Origin: Lasiosphaeria ovina
Taxonomy: Eukaryota; Ascomycota; Sordariomycetes; Sordariales; Lasiosphaeriaceae
NCBI GenBank assembly: GCA_033439765.1
Contig: JAULSN010000006.1
Span: 682,001 to 746,000 of the forward strand
Direction of reading: 5' to 3'
Length of the DNA: 64,000 nt
Positions 1 to 12,848 of the stretch are shown one piece after another. Under the pieces are notes generated by a model that saw nothing but the letters and a program-made list of their open reading frames with translations, was not told where the DNA came from and made no database searches. The position numbers and the translations under genes were made by a program. The stretch's first letter is position 1. Each line of letters begins with the position of its first letter.

Positions 1-2751
1 TAAGGTCCTCGTCTCTCCAGCCGAGGCCGGCGAATATTTGATTGACAGCCTTGACCATCGAGTCGGGGCCGCAGACTAGCACCATAGCGTCGCCCTCGCC
101 ACTGCGTGGTGGGCCGCCAACCTCTCTCTCGAACAGCGTGCGGTCCATCCTGCCCTTAAGACCCCGCCACGATGCGTCAGGCCTGCTCAGCGTGTATAGC
201 AGCATGCACCTGTCGGGGCGGCGCGCGGCGATGGCGTCCAGCTCGTCGCGGCAGAGGATGTCCTCCTCGACGCGGTTCCCGTCGAGGACGACGCACGTGG
301 TTCGGTCCGCGTCGTCCTTCATGACGGCCCGCAGCACCTGCAGGATGGGCGTGATGCCCGAGCCGGCGCAGACCATGACGAAGCGCCGCACGCGCCTCTC
401 CCGGCCGTTGATGGCGCACAGGCCCCGGCCGAGATACTCGAACTTGCCGATGGGGCCCTTGAACTCGACCGGCTGCCCCATGGCGAGGCCGTCCAGGGCC
501 TGCGTCATGCGGCCGCCTTTGCCGGCGGGCGTATCGAAGTATATCTTGACGAGGACGTGCAGCTTGCCCACGTCGGTAGTCTCCGAGATGGGCGTGTATG
601 CGCGGATGATGGCCTCCTGCGACGCCGGATCCCGGAGCCGCATCATCAAGTGCTGGCCGACGGGCAGGCCGATGGTCTGGGAGTCGTGGTCCAGCGTAAA
701 CGTGAAGATCTTGGTGTCTGACGATATCTTCTTCTTGGCCGAGAGCGTAGCTTTGGTCCAGGCCTTGGACTGGAGGAAGACAGGCCGGGGTTCGGAATTT
801 GCTGGGACCGGCTCAGAACCGGCAAGCGCGAGCAGGGCAAGTGACTGCTTATCAAGGGTGCCGATGTGGTGTTTTGGCATCATGCCTTTCGCATTTTCGC
901 TGTCTGTCGGGGTTAGAATGGAGAGTATTGAAGACAACGAAAGACGAAAAACCTACGAATAGTCATAAACTCTTCCGTCACGTCCTGGCCGGCAGCACCA
1001 AAGATAGAAGCTGCACCGCCAGGATGCTTGCTGAGGAACCCGGTGCCGTCGTAAACCTGGCCGTTGAGAACAAACCAAGGGCTCTCCTCACCGTCGTGAC
1101 TTCGCAGCTCCTCGAGACTGATTTGCCGCGTGACCTTCTCGTTGAGCATGCAAATCTCCTTGGCTGGTGGTTCGTCTATCGTTGCTGCCTCTTCTCCCGG
1201 GACTTTCTCTCCCCAGAAGCCATTGGTGATGTTGCCGCCCTCGCGCTTCACCCTTTCCATCCAACCCCCCGGCATCATTGCTGGCTGGGTGGGATGCTCA
1301 AAGCGCAGTGAGCCGGCCGTGTTGTGGATTACGACGCGATACCACGGATTGTTCATCATGCCGAGCACGCTCCAGTACATGTCTCTCGGCTGCACCATCA
1401 TCGAGTCGTCCATGGCCCGGACCATGACGTCCCTGGCCTCTCGAAGCCGAGTTAGGGGTATTTCTAGGTCCCAGAAGCACCAGCAGAAGCAGGCTTCGCG
1501 CCATGCTATATCAAGACGACCGCCAAACAGTACCTCGTTCTCTGGCGCAAGTCTGTATTCGTCCTCTGGGTAAGTGATATTGGCCAAGGTCCAAGTTCTG
1601 CCCTGGTCTAGGGTGACCTCGACCCTGGTAACCCGCTTTCCACCTCCGGCGTATGCGTAGCCCCTGAATGCGTACGTCTCCAGGCTGCCTGCCAGCGAAA
1701 CTCTCTCGTCGTGGGCGGGATAGCACGTGGCGCTGTTGGTGTTTAGGTCGTAGATGGCATAGCGCTCGTCCTTCCACGTGTCTGGTAGATGGGCGCTCGC
1801 CTCGGGGCTGATCATGGTGGGCAGCACGCGATTGTCATAAATGTGGTACCAGTTGTCGCTAGGGGCCGATGTCACGACGATGCGCTTCAGCCACTTGACG
1901 CTGCGTCCTCCGATCTGGCCGGGAATGACAATTCTCAGGGGCTTCCCATGGTCGGGATGCAGAACCTCGCCGTTCATTTTGTGTGCCACCATGATGCCTC
2001 TGTTGGGGTCGACGGCCCAGTTGAGCTTGACCGAAGTGCCATAGTATCCGTTGGGGAGCTTGTCTGCACCTTCGAAGCACACATATCTAGCCCCGCGCCT
2101 GGGTACGGCCCGCGCGAGGAGATCGCCCAAAGTGACGCCAGTCCAGAGCGACGTCGAGACGCCAGCAGCGCCCCACGAGAAGCCATTGGTCTTTCGGACC
2201 ACGTTCTGCTCCTTGCGCCGGTTGCCGGCGCAGACCAGGGTGATTGGATACGTGACCTGTTCGTAGTCCCTGATGAGCTGGCGCAGTGTCATCTCGACGG
2301 GCCTTTCAACCATGCCCTCTACCGAAAACTCCCAGTCGAGAACCTGGTCGTCCCTGACCAGGGGCACTGGTCCGTGATTCCTCACATAATGCAGGTCCTT
2401 TGTCGTCAGAAATCCCTCGTCATAGAGATCGCTCAAGGGGGCCTCGACGTTGAATGGGTGGACGCCGGTCAGCCTGATGAGTCGGGGGTCCCGTTCGACA
2501 TGGTTGTCGGGCGTCTTGAGGTCCTGGGGCAGGACCTTGTTCTGCCTCGCCGTGGGGGGGAGGCGATAGAGGCGAGAGCCCTCTGTTCGTGGCTCGCCTA
2601 CCGCGCATGCCGGGCCGGAGAGGTAGCCGTCGCCATTTGCACTCGAGTTGGAGTCAAGGAGGGCTTTTGGGGATGCAGCAGGCCCCGAGGGGAAATAGAA
2701 GGCGGCAGGAGAACCACTGAGGGGATGAGCTGCAGGGGAGATGACCTCCAT
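1..2751 (-). CDS. niaD: NADPH nitrate reductase (3' end cut by window edge)
   Basis: Assimilatory nitrate reductase, reducing nitrate to nitrite with NAD(P)H in the cytosol. Exons are 2751-957 and 903-1; the 53-nt intron (956-904) sits just before the second haem ligand. About 899 residues are visible. Order seen: Mo-molybdopterin domain with the Mo-ligand Cys near residue 174 (LVCAGNRR), Mo dimerisation domain, cytochrome b5 domain with HPGG (His about 576) and a second His about 599 directly after the intron, FAD domain (RAYTPISE), then nucleotide-binding motifs (GSGITPILQVL, CGPDSM). It ends at a GWRDEDL-like stretch typical of the extreme C-terminus, so only a few codons are missing. The ATG at 2751 is the first in frame; an upstream TTG is not a plausible start. 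No nitrite reductase or nitrate transporter lies in the window. The symbol follows Aspergillus usage; the Neurospora name is nit-3. Confidence 0.95.
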
Positions 2752-3604
2752 CGGATCAAGCAAGGGACTTGAAGGAATACTGTGGCTGAACGGAAAGAGA
2801 GACCGGGGAGAGAGTGACTTGTTTACATCAGAGAGAACAAGGTGGTCGAGGACATGGGATGGAAGAACACCGACTTAACCACAGGAAAGGGGGGGGGGCG
2901 GACACAAAGGGTGAAATATGAGCGAAAAAGGCCAGACTTTGCTCTCAGTCCAGCCCAGCTCAGGCATAGACCCAGCTCAGGCACAGAGCACAGGGTGGTG
3001 GCATGTAGGGGGGGACGGCAGATCGATCTCGACGCAAGAGGCGGCACCTTGTCTTGTGCTTTTCCGGAGCGCGGGTTTGAAGAGCGGGATGGTGGTTGTT
3101 ACCTCCGGTACAGGACGTAGTGTATAAGTAAGGTGTGTATGCCTGCCGAGGAGAAGAGAAGGGATCCCAATGCCAATGCGTATAAGCAAGTGCAGCTGTA
3201 GCTCTCAGCCGGGGCCGAGTGGCCTCGACTCGGCTGCTGGCTCGACTGACTGTTGGTGGCCAGCCACGACTCATAGCCCCGAACGACACCAACCACTCAA
3301 CCCAACTCTACTCCCTTACTAGTAGTTATTCGTTCTGGCAATTGAGGTAGATTGCCGCCATCGACTCCCTCCTCATGGATAGGTACTCATATCGCGCAAT
3401 GCTCGTTCCCGTTCTCGTTGCCGTTGCCGTTGCCGTTTCCATTGTGGTAAATGCCCCTCAGCGGCGTGGCGTAGCAGTAGCGCCAGCTCCATCGCCATCC
3501 ATTAATTAACATGACAGGCGTGTGCGGGTTGGCATCTGGGAAAGAGAGTACTAGTAAGTCTAGTCGCCAGTTGACAGAATTCAAGAGTTCAAATTATTCA
3601 TGCC

Positions 3605-3612
3605 TCCGCGGA
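3605..3612. promoter_or_regulatory. NIT4/NirA-type palindrome upstream of nitrate reductase
   Basis: TCCGCGGA is a perfect 8-bp palindrome about 855 bp upstream of the nitrate reductase ATG. It equals the NIT4 site known from Neurospora nit-3. With the preceding C (3604-3611) it also fits the Aspergillus NirA consensus CTCCGHGG. Presence is seen directly; function is inferred from the target gene and nearby GATA sites. Confidence 0.6.
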
Positions 3613-3660
3613 CTTGCAAAGTCCACAACCAGGAGATGGAGCTGGGCTCTGCAGTTGCTC

Positions 3661-3700
3661 TTATCTAGCTTTTTTGAAGGCAAATCAGAGTGACGGATAA
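3661..3700. promoter_or_regulatory. Pair of GATA elements beside the NIT4-type site
   Basis: TTATCT (AGATAA on the other strand) at 3661-3666 and GATAA at 3696-3700 lie about 50 and 85 bp from the palindrome at 3605. GATA factors of the NIT2/AreA type act with NIT4/NirA on nitrate genes through HGATAR sites. The spacing is plausible, but GATA motifs are common by chance. Confidence 0.4.
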
Positions 3701-3937
3701 GGCGGTCCACTAGTCCAAAAGATATGACGCTCCCGGAGATACTTTAATGGGTGTGACCCGAGCATGCCGCCCAACCGTCATCGAATCGCAACCCCCATAC
3801 TCCAGATCTCCCCATCCCCTCCCGTCTCCCATCGCATATCGCATCCCACCTCCTAGGTTCGAAGGGCTCTGGTGATGTTTGTGGGGGAGGGGGTTATTCT
3901 TTCCTAGTTTGCTCCCATGTGCTCTAACATTGATTGC

Positions 3938-3984
3938 CACTTAAGGTAGGTGCCGATGCACTCGGTACCTTCCTACCTTAAGTG
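3938..3984. repeat. Imperfect 47-bp inverted repeat (hairpin)
   Basis: CACTTAAGGTAGG at 3938-3950 is matched exactly in reverse complement by 3972-3984. The inner part also pairs (GGTGCCGA against TCGGTACC), leaving a loop of a few bases around 3957-3961. It lies mid-spacer between nitrate reductase and UPF2. It could be a miniature inverted-repeat element remnant or part of the dispersed GGTA/TACC repeat. Confidence 0.6.
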
Positions 3985-5863
3985 ATATCACCAGTTTTGG
4001 TAGTGTATTCCTACATGTGCCCTGTTTGTTAATTGGGGTTTGGTGGTAGCTCGGTCCGGTATTCGTACAGTACCTTACCGTATGTATCTAAGGAAGAATC
4101 AGTAATATGAACAAGGGCCCTGAGAAGCTGCATGTTATGCGTCGTTATTTTATAAGTCATTCGTAAAGATAGAAACAGAGTAGGTATTTACGACCCTCGT
4201 TATCTTTAGAAAACATCTTTAATGTTCTGATAGCGACTTGGACACAGTCCCAATTTAACAGCCAACTCCGTCTTTTGTGGTAGAGTCTGCAGTGCCTTAG
4301 TGGCCCAATACAGAACGGCTAGTGTATGTAATACACATATACATACAGCAAGTGTGTGCTGCACAACTCGAAGAATTGACGCTCGGCATCGTGTCTGTCG
4401 TGTTCGAGACTTTTCAAGCCCGCTCCGGCCAACGGCCAAGCCGCATGTGTCCCGTCCCTCCTGGAATCTGGCCTTCTTATTAGTCTCCGCTGCGCCGGAA
4501 CCTCACCTCTCGGCCCCGACCGAGCGTACCTGCAGAAGAGGCCACAGGCGGTCGGCTGTGCTCAAGGTCCGATACGTAAAAGCCGGGGCGTCATGTGGGA
4601 CAAGGCGACGCACCTCTGACCTCTGACCACCACTGCCCGAGTCTGTCGGTGGATTAAAGTCAGCCAAGGTAGTATTCATTCCTAACCTCCAAAGTAGGCA
4701 CACCGTAACGCTCAAGCTGTCTCCTGACGGGAGTCTTTGTTGCAGTCTGACCAGGCGCTTATACGTACCAAGTAGATGCAAGCACTAGACCACATCTTGT
4801 AAAGCAACAGCAAGTGATTTGATGCTCTTGCCCCCGCAATGTATCTAAATCACATTTGACCACATTTCTTGCTTCCTCAATTGGGTTTCTAGCTAGTTGA
4901 AACATGGCCCTTTGTATCCGTATCTTGCCAAAGAGGGTATCTAATTTTTCGCTCCCCCCCTCAAACCAGTGACAAGGAGATGGATGCCTGCCTACCACCA
5001 TCCACAAAATTACATCAGAGCCCTAAAAGTCTGAAGTATGTATGGTTTGCTTCAGTTTGCCCACCATCCTCCTATGCTCTTATGACACGATAATGTTAGC
5101 TGCTTTTCGGTTCCATTTGCTCACTCTACATTACATTCCACAGCCCTTGATTGTTTAATTGGTCGCGTGATACACGGAGCCAGGCGGTACACTTTCCAAC
5201 TTTGTGACATAGCGACGCATATCGATATCATAGACATGTATCTATAATAATTATTTGCACCTATCTATTTTCTTGCCGACAATGGCTCTGGGCATATACT
5301 GTAGAGGTAGGTGATATCAAAATTCTAGGTAAGAGGCCGCTTGGCGCTAGAGCCGAGCTAGCATGGAACCAGGGCGGAGAGTGCCCCCAGGTTGCATAGC
5401 ACCCTTACAGGGGACCAAGTTCTAGAGTAGAATTTCAGGCCCTGCAGGCCCGGTGCTTTCACGGGAGTGCGCCAATGACCCAATCTGTGGGGTTCGTGCC
5501 CGCTCCTAGTCTGGGTTTTAGGTGGGGTTTTACGGAGTGCAAAGGTTGGATGCAACCACTCCCCCATAGCCGCCGTGACTTTCAGGTTATCGTCCATCTG
5601 ATCTTGTCAACGAACGACCTTCGTGTCTCCCGTCGATTGACAGGAAGCTGCCTTTCACACCGCGAGAACCCCCGACGCGCCGTCTGACTCTGGCCACCAC
5701 GCCCCAAGCCAGAAGAGGCTCCCCCGTATATTACGTCACCGATGCCTGCCATTGCTGATGGGGATTGCCGCTTCCAATTTATCAACCCTTAGCAATTCCA
5801 TCTGCGAATGACCGCGCGCCGCCCCTCCCTGCTCGAGCACACACATAGACTGAACGATCCGCC

Positions 5864-8800
5864 ATGGATCGCGCAAGGAGGCGTGAGTCGCTCTGCTATG
5901 CCTCCCGTCGTCTTATTCCTCTTTCGTGTGCATGCACTTGCTGACATTTCTTTCCTAGGCGAGCTCCGGGAGCTCAACCAGAGGGCCTGGGATGGCGAGA
6001 AAGGTATGAGGAAGATGTTACTACCTCGATATTGCCGCGGCTCTCGCTGACATTCTCCGCCCGCACAGATATCTTTCCCGTCGCCGCGTCCCTTGACTCT
6101 ACTCTGAAGAAGAACACGGCCTTCATGAAGCGTCTCCGCACCGCCATCACCCCCGCCACCCTCAACACCTTCCTCCAAGAAATACGAACCGTTAGCTTGT
6201 CCAAGTACCTCTCAGAGATCATCTCGGCATGCTACGAAGGACTATGCAAGCTCAAGTCCCCCGGAGAGGTCGAGGCCGGCGTGGAAATCGTCAGCGCTTT
6301 GCACCAGCGTTTTGGCCCTACCGACTTTACCGAATACCTCGGATGGCTTCTCGGCAAAGGCATGGCCACTCCCGACAAAGGTGCCCTCAAGGCACTCCCT
6401 GTGGAGCTGAGGGAGAAAGAAGAAAAAGAACGCTTGGTCCGGCAGCGGGTTCTTCTTCGAGTTGTCACCGAACTGTGGCTTGTAGGCATCCTCCGGACCC
6501 TCGATGACGTCTCGCGTCCCGATGACGCTACGAAGGGAGCGACCGGGAAGGTGGCTGACTTGAAGCACCGAGGCTCCACGAAAGGGGGCGGTGCCGAGCC
6601 TTTTCCTCTGGAGGTTCTCAAAGACCTCCTTGGCCACGATCGGGAGCATGCGAACCTCCCTCTCCTCGTCATTTTTGTCAAGGCCTTCAGTTGGGATGTG
6701 TTAGGAGTCAAGGCGGCTGGGTCCGAAGGCCGAAGAACTGTCGAAGAAGATGGTGTTACCAGCGGTGCTAGCGAGATCGAGACCCGCGAGGATGTGGCTA
6801 CCGTCACTTCGGAAGAGGCTCCGTTCACTTCGCCCGAGCTGCAGGACCGCTTCAGGAACATTCTAAAGCGATATTTCGAGGACGTCAGGAGTCACCTTGT
6901 TCGAGACCAGAAGGCTATCTTCAACCAGTCTCGCAAAAATGCAGAGGCCTACGTTAAATCAGGCGAAGTGTTTGAGGACCGGCAGTCAAACTTCGAGAAA
7001 CAGGTGAAGGCCCAAGAACGCCTGGTCGCCAACGCCCAGGTCATTGCCGATATAATTGGCGCAGAAATGCCAGACTTGAAGGACACGGACGATCCTGCTG
7101 CATCAGCGAACGGCTCCATTGGTATTGTCAAGGCAGGCGAGTATCTCCGTGGGCAGGGCGAAGGTTCTGGCATATGGGAGGATGAAGAGGAACGCCGCTT
7201 CTACGAAAATCTCGTGGACCTCAGGGGCAAAGTACCTGGAATTCTTCTAGAAGACGTAAAAAGGAAGAAACCCGACTCGGAAGAACAGGTCGGCAAGAAG
7301 GTTGACCCTTCTGACGCGGCAGAGGCATCAAAGGCTGCAGACGCTGCCGCTGACGAGCAGTCAATGGCGATTGCGAACAAGACGATTGGAGCCCAGGTTG
7401 ATGCGCTGCTTGCTCGACTACCGGACCTGACCAACAAGGAAGCCATAGATCAAACCGCCATTGATTTTTGCTTCCTCAACTCCAAGGCTTCCCGCAACCG
7501 ACTCGTCAAGGCTCTGACAGACGTTCCCAAGGGCCGCGGCGACTTGCTCCCGAGTTGGTCGAGACTTGTCGCTACGCTCGGACGGTACATGCCCGACATC
7601 CCTAAAGGCCTAGTCGAGCATCTTGACGCCGAGTTCCGCAGCCTCCAGCGACGCAAGGAAAAGGAGTTCCTGGGCCAAGTCAGACTTGGCAACATCCGAT
7701 ACCTCGCTGAACTGACCAAGTTTGGCATTGTACCAGAGCATGTAGTCTTCCATTGTCTAAAGGTCAGCCTCGATGATTTCTCTCGGATGAACATCGAGAT
7801 TATCTGCAATCTCCTAGAGAACTGCGGACGATATCTGCTGAGGAACCCCGAAACCTCGCCCCGCATGATGTCCTTTCTGGAAACGCTTCAGCGGAAGAAG
7901 TCTGTACAGCACATTGGACAGGCCGAGAGAATGCTCATTGAGAACGCCGTGTACTACGTCGACCCTCCGCAGCGCCCGGCCATTCAGCAAAAGGAGAGGA
8001 CGCCTATGGAGCTCTTCATCCGTAAGCTGATATACAGTGACCTGACGAAGCGCAACTATAGCAAAGTCCTCAGGCAGATCCGCAGGCTTCACTGGGAAGA
8101 GAAAGAGGTATGTTTGCTGTGGTCGCATCTTCTGACTCTTTATTGACACTGGATCAGGTTGTAGCGATTCTGCGCAAAGTCTTCTCCAAGCCTGGAAAGA
8201 TCAAATACGGCAACGTCCACCTCCTTGCCATTCTACTGAGCGCTCTGTACAGATATCATACCGACTTTGTCGTTGGCGTCATTGACATTGTCATCGAGTC
8301 GATATTGTTTGGCCTCGAACAGAATGACTTCAAGTTCAACCAGCGCCGAGTTGCTGAGGTTAAGTATCTCGGGGAGCTTTACAACTACCGGATGCTGGAG
8401 CATCCAGTGATTTTCGACACCATGTACAGGATCATGACATTTGGCCACGGTATGTACCATTCCCGGGTTAGAAGACTTGGTCGTATCGGAGGTATTAACA
8501 TAATGCCATATAGGAGGACCGCCAGTTCCAGGACGCGCAAATGCATTTGATCTCCCGGATGATTTTTTTCGCATTCGCTTGATCTCCACGGTCCTCGAAA
8601 CGTGCGGGATGTTCTTCAACAAGGGGGCTGCAGGAAAGAAATTGGACTACTTTCTTTCCTTTTTCCAGTACTACATCTACACCAAGAACCCGCTACCCAT
8701 GGACATAGAATTCCTCGTGCAAGACATTTTTGCCCTTACGAGGCCGCAGTGGAAGCTAGCATCGAACCTGGAAGAATCCTACAAGGTCTTTCAGCTGGCT

Positions 8801-9878
8801 GTTGCCCAAGACCAAAAAACATCTGGTCTCGACAAGGGTGTTGAGCAGGACGACAAGACGAGCGAAACGTCGTCTGACGGAGATGATGGAGGTGATCTAA
8901 CGCTTGTGGAACACGATGATGATGACGAGTCAGCCTCAGACGATGGAGAGGCAGAGGTATGCCCTATCCTGCCGCTTTTTTATTTTTTGACAAAAGCCAA
9001 CCGTGTCCCGACCGGACAGGAAAATGAACAGAACCATTCCTCGTACGGCAGCGAGCCTGAGGAACCAGCCATCGTCGTCACCAGAGAGGAGGAAGAGATT
9101 GATCCCGAGGATGAAGCGGACTTCGAGCGTGAGTATGCGAAGATGATGGCTGAAAGCTTGGAGTCACGGAAATTCGAGCGCAAGCAACAATTCGACGTTC
9201 CGCTGCCAGTGAGGTCGAAGGCGCGCGAAACCAATGCCGGCGTTGAGGCCGTTGGGGAGAGTACTGCGGAGCCCATTAATGGAACGATGGCCTTTTCCTT
9301 GTTGACCAAGAGGGGAAATCGTCAACAGGTGCGTATCGTGTCTGAAGTGCAATTTCACACGAGCTAACATATGCTAGACTCGGACGGTTGAGCTGCCTTC
9401 TGACTCGCACTTTGCCATCGCCATGAAAACTCAGCAGCAAGCCGAGAAGGAGGAGCAGCAACGTATCAAGAACCTTGTGCTCAACTATGATCTGCGCGAG
9501 AACGAGGACAACGATGGTGAACATGACTCGAAACCCCTAGGCGCCAATTCCAGTATTTACAATGCATCTCGTTTAGGTCACGAAAAGCCCAGCACTTATC
9601 ACCCAAGTCGCATTGACCCACGAACGGGCAAAGAGAGAAGTGGACAGCGCGTCCGCAAGCTCCAACTCAGCGACGTCGATTGGTATGGTATCCCCGAGCG
9701 AACTCCCCCTTGCGAGCCGGTATCGCGGACTGGCGTAAGCCCGCTGCTGGCTCAGCGGTCAATGAACAGAGCCACCAGAGCGTCTGAGGAGTGTTTGCCT
9801 AGACTTGGCACAGTAGAGAAGAGCAAGACTGGCAGTCATCGCACGCACTTTCGTTCAGGTGGCCGTCAGCGAAAGTGA
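5864..9878 (+). CDS. UPF2: Nonsense-mediated decay factor UPF2/NMD2
   Basis: UPF2 bridges UPF1 and UPF3 in nonsense-mediated mRNA decay, mainly in the cytoplasm. Seven exons: 5864-5882, 5959-6003, 6069-8107, 8158-8449, 8514-8956, 9020-9328, 9378-9878, giving 1215 residues. The protein opens with a short basic segment and ELRELNQRAW, then three helical MIF4G-like domains (first near FMKRLRTAI; second around NKTIGAQVDALLARL; third from FIRKLIYSDL to FQYYIYTKNPLP). An acidic stretch (SSDGDDGGD, DDDDESASDD) follows, then a basic, charged C-terminal part (QQQAEKEEQQRIKNLVLNYDL) where the UPF1-binding region lies in the family. The ATG at 5864 (GCCATGG) gives a short first exon that joins cleanly. 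Intron 8957-9019 is 63 nt with no stop, so its retention would keep the frame. The last 120 residues are less conserved and the 3' end is less certain. Confidence 0.9.
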
Positions 9879-12848
9879 TTTCGGAACCGGCTTTGAACAA
9901 GGACATCACCGGCCGGAATATTGCTGACAACGTGATGCTTAACGCGCACACCATAGGACTTGATTCGGTATACTTGGACGTGAACACTCAATTTTCCAAG
10001 CTGCGCCAAAGCGCGACATGAACTCCTCACTACCAGGCACATGCTTGGCTCGCCATACGGAGGACGGCGTGTCCGACGGGGACATGGGTGTGGCTCTGGT
10101 AGATGGGATTAGCATCTATCGAACCTCGTCTGGCTGGGAAGCCAGGGCGAAGCCAGTCACTGAGATCTACAGGGAAAGCGAGTGATCCCAAGCGGCCCAT
10201 CCATGACCAGAGGCAAGTTTTGGGCAGTTGGCGAAACATGCACCAGACTGCGGCACTGCTCTATGCAGGGGCAAGCGACGACCATCAGGTACATTGAAGC
10301 CCCACACTCGCAACTGTCCGGGGAGTATCTCATCTCGCTGTTGCCACTTTGCAAAGCTGTTCGTCAGCGTTACCCGCTTCGGGGTCCGTCTCCGCTCAGG
10401 AAACGGCTCCAATTCTTCAGTTATACTTATTCGTTCGGGTCAATCTTGGTTGCAAGAATTGCGAGGCCGGCAAGACAGTTAGATTAAATCAGAGAGCAGT
10501 TGGCCATCTACCCATAATCAGGTCCTTATTTTACTTACCTACCTGCCTATCTGTTTGTGTAATTTCTAAGTTCCAGTGGTAAAAAAGCGCCTCAATTTTA
10601 TATCCGCGATCGAGAATTGTATTTGGTCGTTCTCCTTGTCTGTGCTGAGAAGCGCATTTTGGGAAGATTGAAATGGGTAATACCCGTCCTGTACGAATAC
10701 TCTCTTGTACTATCTCTCCAAAGGGCGCTAGATGCTGAACTGGTGATTATGGTGGAAGGAGATGGCGTTGTATTTGGCGATTTAAATTCTCTTTCTGGTT
10801 CTGGATTTTGTCTCGATAGTGAACAAATAAACCACCTCACCTAGGTGCTCAGGGTTCTAGAAGGTCCAGGTCCGAAATACCCGTGCGCCCGTTTCAACGG
10901 CTATTTCCATTGTAGCCACGCTGATCATATAGAAAATAGACGGCCTTGAGCTAATGTGGCCCAGATTATTGTTTCCCGTACATACAGCGCCACGTGAGCG
11001 CTTTCACGAAGCAGCGGAGCGTCAATCCGGGGCCCCGCAATCGCAATTCCACACCTAGTCGATCTCCGGAATATCGACTCTCTTAGTCTTTTCCACCGCC
11101 CCCTCCTCCCCCCCCGGGCAAAATCCGGTTCATCAGTCGCCCAACAGGGATTCCCGGCTTCTCCACGTATTTTCTTCTCCTCGACCTCTGCGGCTACTTC
11201 GGCCTGGTGTTCGTTACGGAAGACTTGCCGAGTACCTAGGCCTAAGTGAGGTTCCAGGCCTACATATGGATACAGGTACCTTATAACGGGGACGACCAAG
11301 CCGCTGGCTTAGTTCCCCCATACATAACTGTCTTGGGCCTGGAGGGAATCAGTTCGGTCTGCGTGCGTTTTGCGTTGCACCGCGCAATACCAGGCTATCT
11401 CGGCTCCGGGCTGTTACTCGTCTTGATCTGGGTTTGAGAGCCTTTGTTGCTCACCTTTGCGCCTTCTCCAAGTTGTTGTTGACCAACTCAGGTAGGCAGG
11501 TATGGATCGCCGAGAGTAGTGCTTTCCCACCGAGTTCTCTTCTGTTCCAGTCCCCCGTCCCTTCCCCATCGACAATTCCCCTTCAGTCTACGGCGGAGGT
11601 ATTGGGTTTCATTCAATAGTATTCGTCTCCCTGGCCCCAAGGAGCGAGCTGTCATCAAAAGAAGTGGAAGCCGGCCGCCCTACCCGGGTAGCAAACCCAG
11701 CAATGGAGCACAACGGTGCGTGGTAACACGGGGGTATAGTACGGCCTCTTCGTGTGTCGGCTCACTTGTTGCCTCGGTTCTTCTTTTCTTCTTTCTGATC
11801 CCGTGCAGCCTCTCTCAGTCGTGTACAATACACACACCGCCGGATCGAAAAACAGTTCGTTGGATTATTTCCCGAAGGGCAGGATCCTCCAACAAACTCC
11901 CTCAACGGCTCTGTGGAATGGCCTGGCCTTGAGACTGCAACCCCGTTTCGTCTTGTTGCCCTTTTTACCTCATTTCCTTTTATCTTTTTGGAGGCCGACC
12001 GCCGATCCGGTGTGAATACGTATTTTCTTGTGCGGGCCTCGTGAGCTGCGAGCTCTTTGGTCGCCATCTCAAAGGCAGTCGCGGCTAAACTGCTTCATTT
12101 GTCGATATTGCCTCTCCCCCTTGCGTGTGCCCCCCTTTTTTTTTTCACACGGCAGTGTGTCCAATTTTAGCCCAGATTCCGCATACGCTTGCATCTGCAG
12201 CACATTTCTCTCTCTTGCATCTTTTTTTTTGGTGGACCTGGACCCGTGGTCGCGGTGCTGTGGCCCTGAGGTTGTCGTCATCCCCTTCCCCGGTTCGCCT
12301 TGCAGCTCGCTCACCCCTCCCACCCCTTTTGATCTCTGTCCGCCCCATCCCCTCGGCCAGAGAGAGAAAGAGAAAGAGCGCAGCAGTAAAAGTGCTTGTA
12401 TGGGACTGCATGGCGGTGATTCTGCTCCTTTCACGACGGTAAAGATACATGCGCCAAGCACAAATTCGCCGTCGGTTTCCATCCAAGTCGGCGATATCTC
12501 TCCTCCCCGTTTCGGACAAGTCTCGAAGTGGCACGACAGAACCACGACTACCCAACAACCGCCTCCCGCCTTTGGTTTTGGGATTTGGCTGGGATATTTG
12601 CACTGGGCCCTGCGAGTTGCCGTGGCTGGGACCCTCGCTTGTCTGCAGCTATCCGTCGACCGCTCTCTCAACCGCACACTGGCGACGCGGATACAGGGCT
12701 CTAACCGTGCCCTGCGCTTCCTTGCCATCTTTGGTCTTGGGGGGCAAGCCCTCTGTTAATGATTCTTTTGCCATTTCGACCCATTGCCATCCTGTACCGA
12801 AACCGCACTCTCGAACTCCAAGATTCCTAACCCGCCTCGTCTCTCGAT
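9879..12848. other. Spacer and probable long leader of the chitin synthase gene
   Basis: About 3 kb with no convincing gene. The first part is the UPF2 3' region. The last 750 bp (about 12100-12848) are rich in C/T tracts with short A-poor runs, as is usual for a fungal core promoter and 5' leader. Several ATGs with short frames precede the chosen chitin synthase start, so upstream ORFs are possible if transcription begins early. Long frames here on either strand are low-complexity shadows. Confidence 0.5.

Larger units (their letters stand above)
2752..5863. other. Divergent spacer, nitrate reductase / UPF2
   Basis: A 3.1 kb spacer between two divergent genes. It holds the nitrate-control motifs (3605-3700), the hairpin at 3938-3984 and a TTGCCG-type tandem run near 3417-3437. 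ORFs here are short, overlap on both strands and lack coding character, so I see no further gene. Confidence 0.6.

Noticed and set aside
799..2772. Long plus-strand frames opposite nitrate reductase (for example 1789-2772)
   Set aside because: They overlie a conserved minus-strand enzyme and have no family features; they are shadows of its codon bias.
12069..12728. 219-codon minus-strand frame before chitin synthase
   Set aside because: Low-complexity composition opposite CT-rich leader DNA, with no recognisable features.
12449..12848. Upstream extension of the chitin synthase frame
   Set aside because: The family N-terminus begins at 12849 and the extension reads through two good introns.
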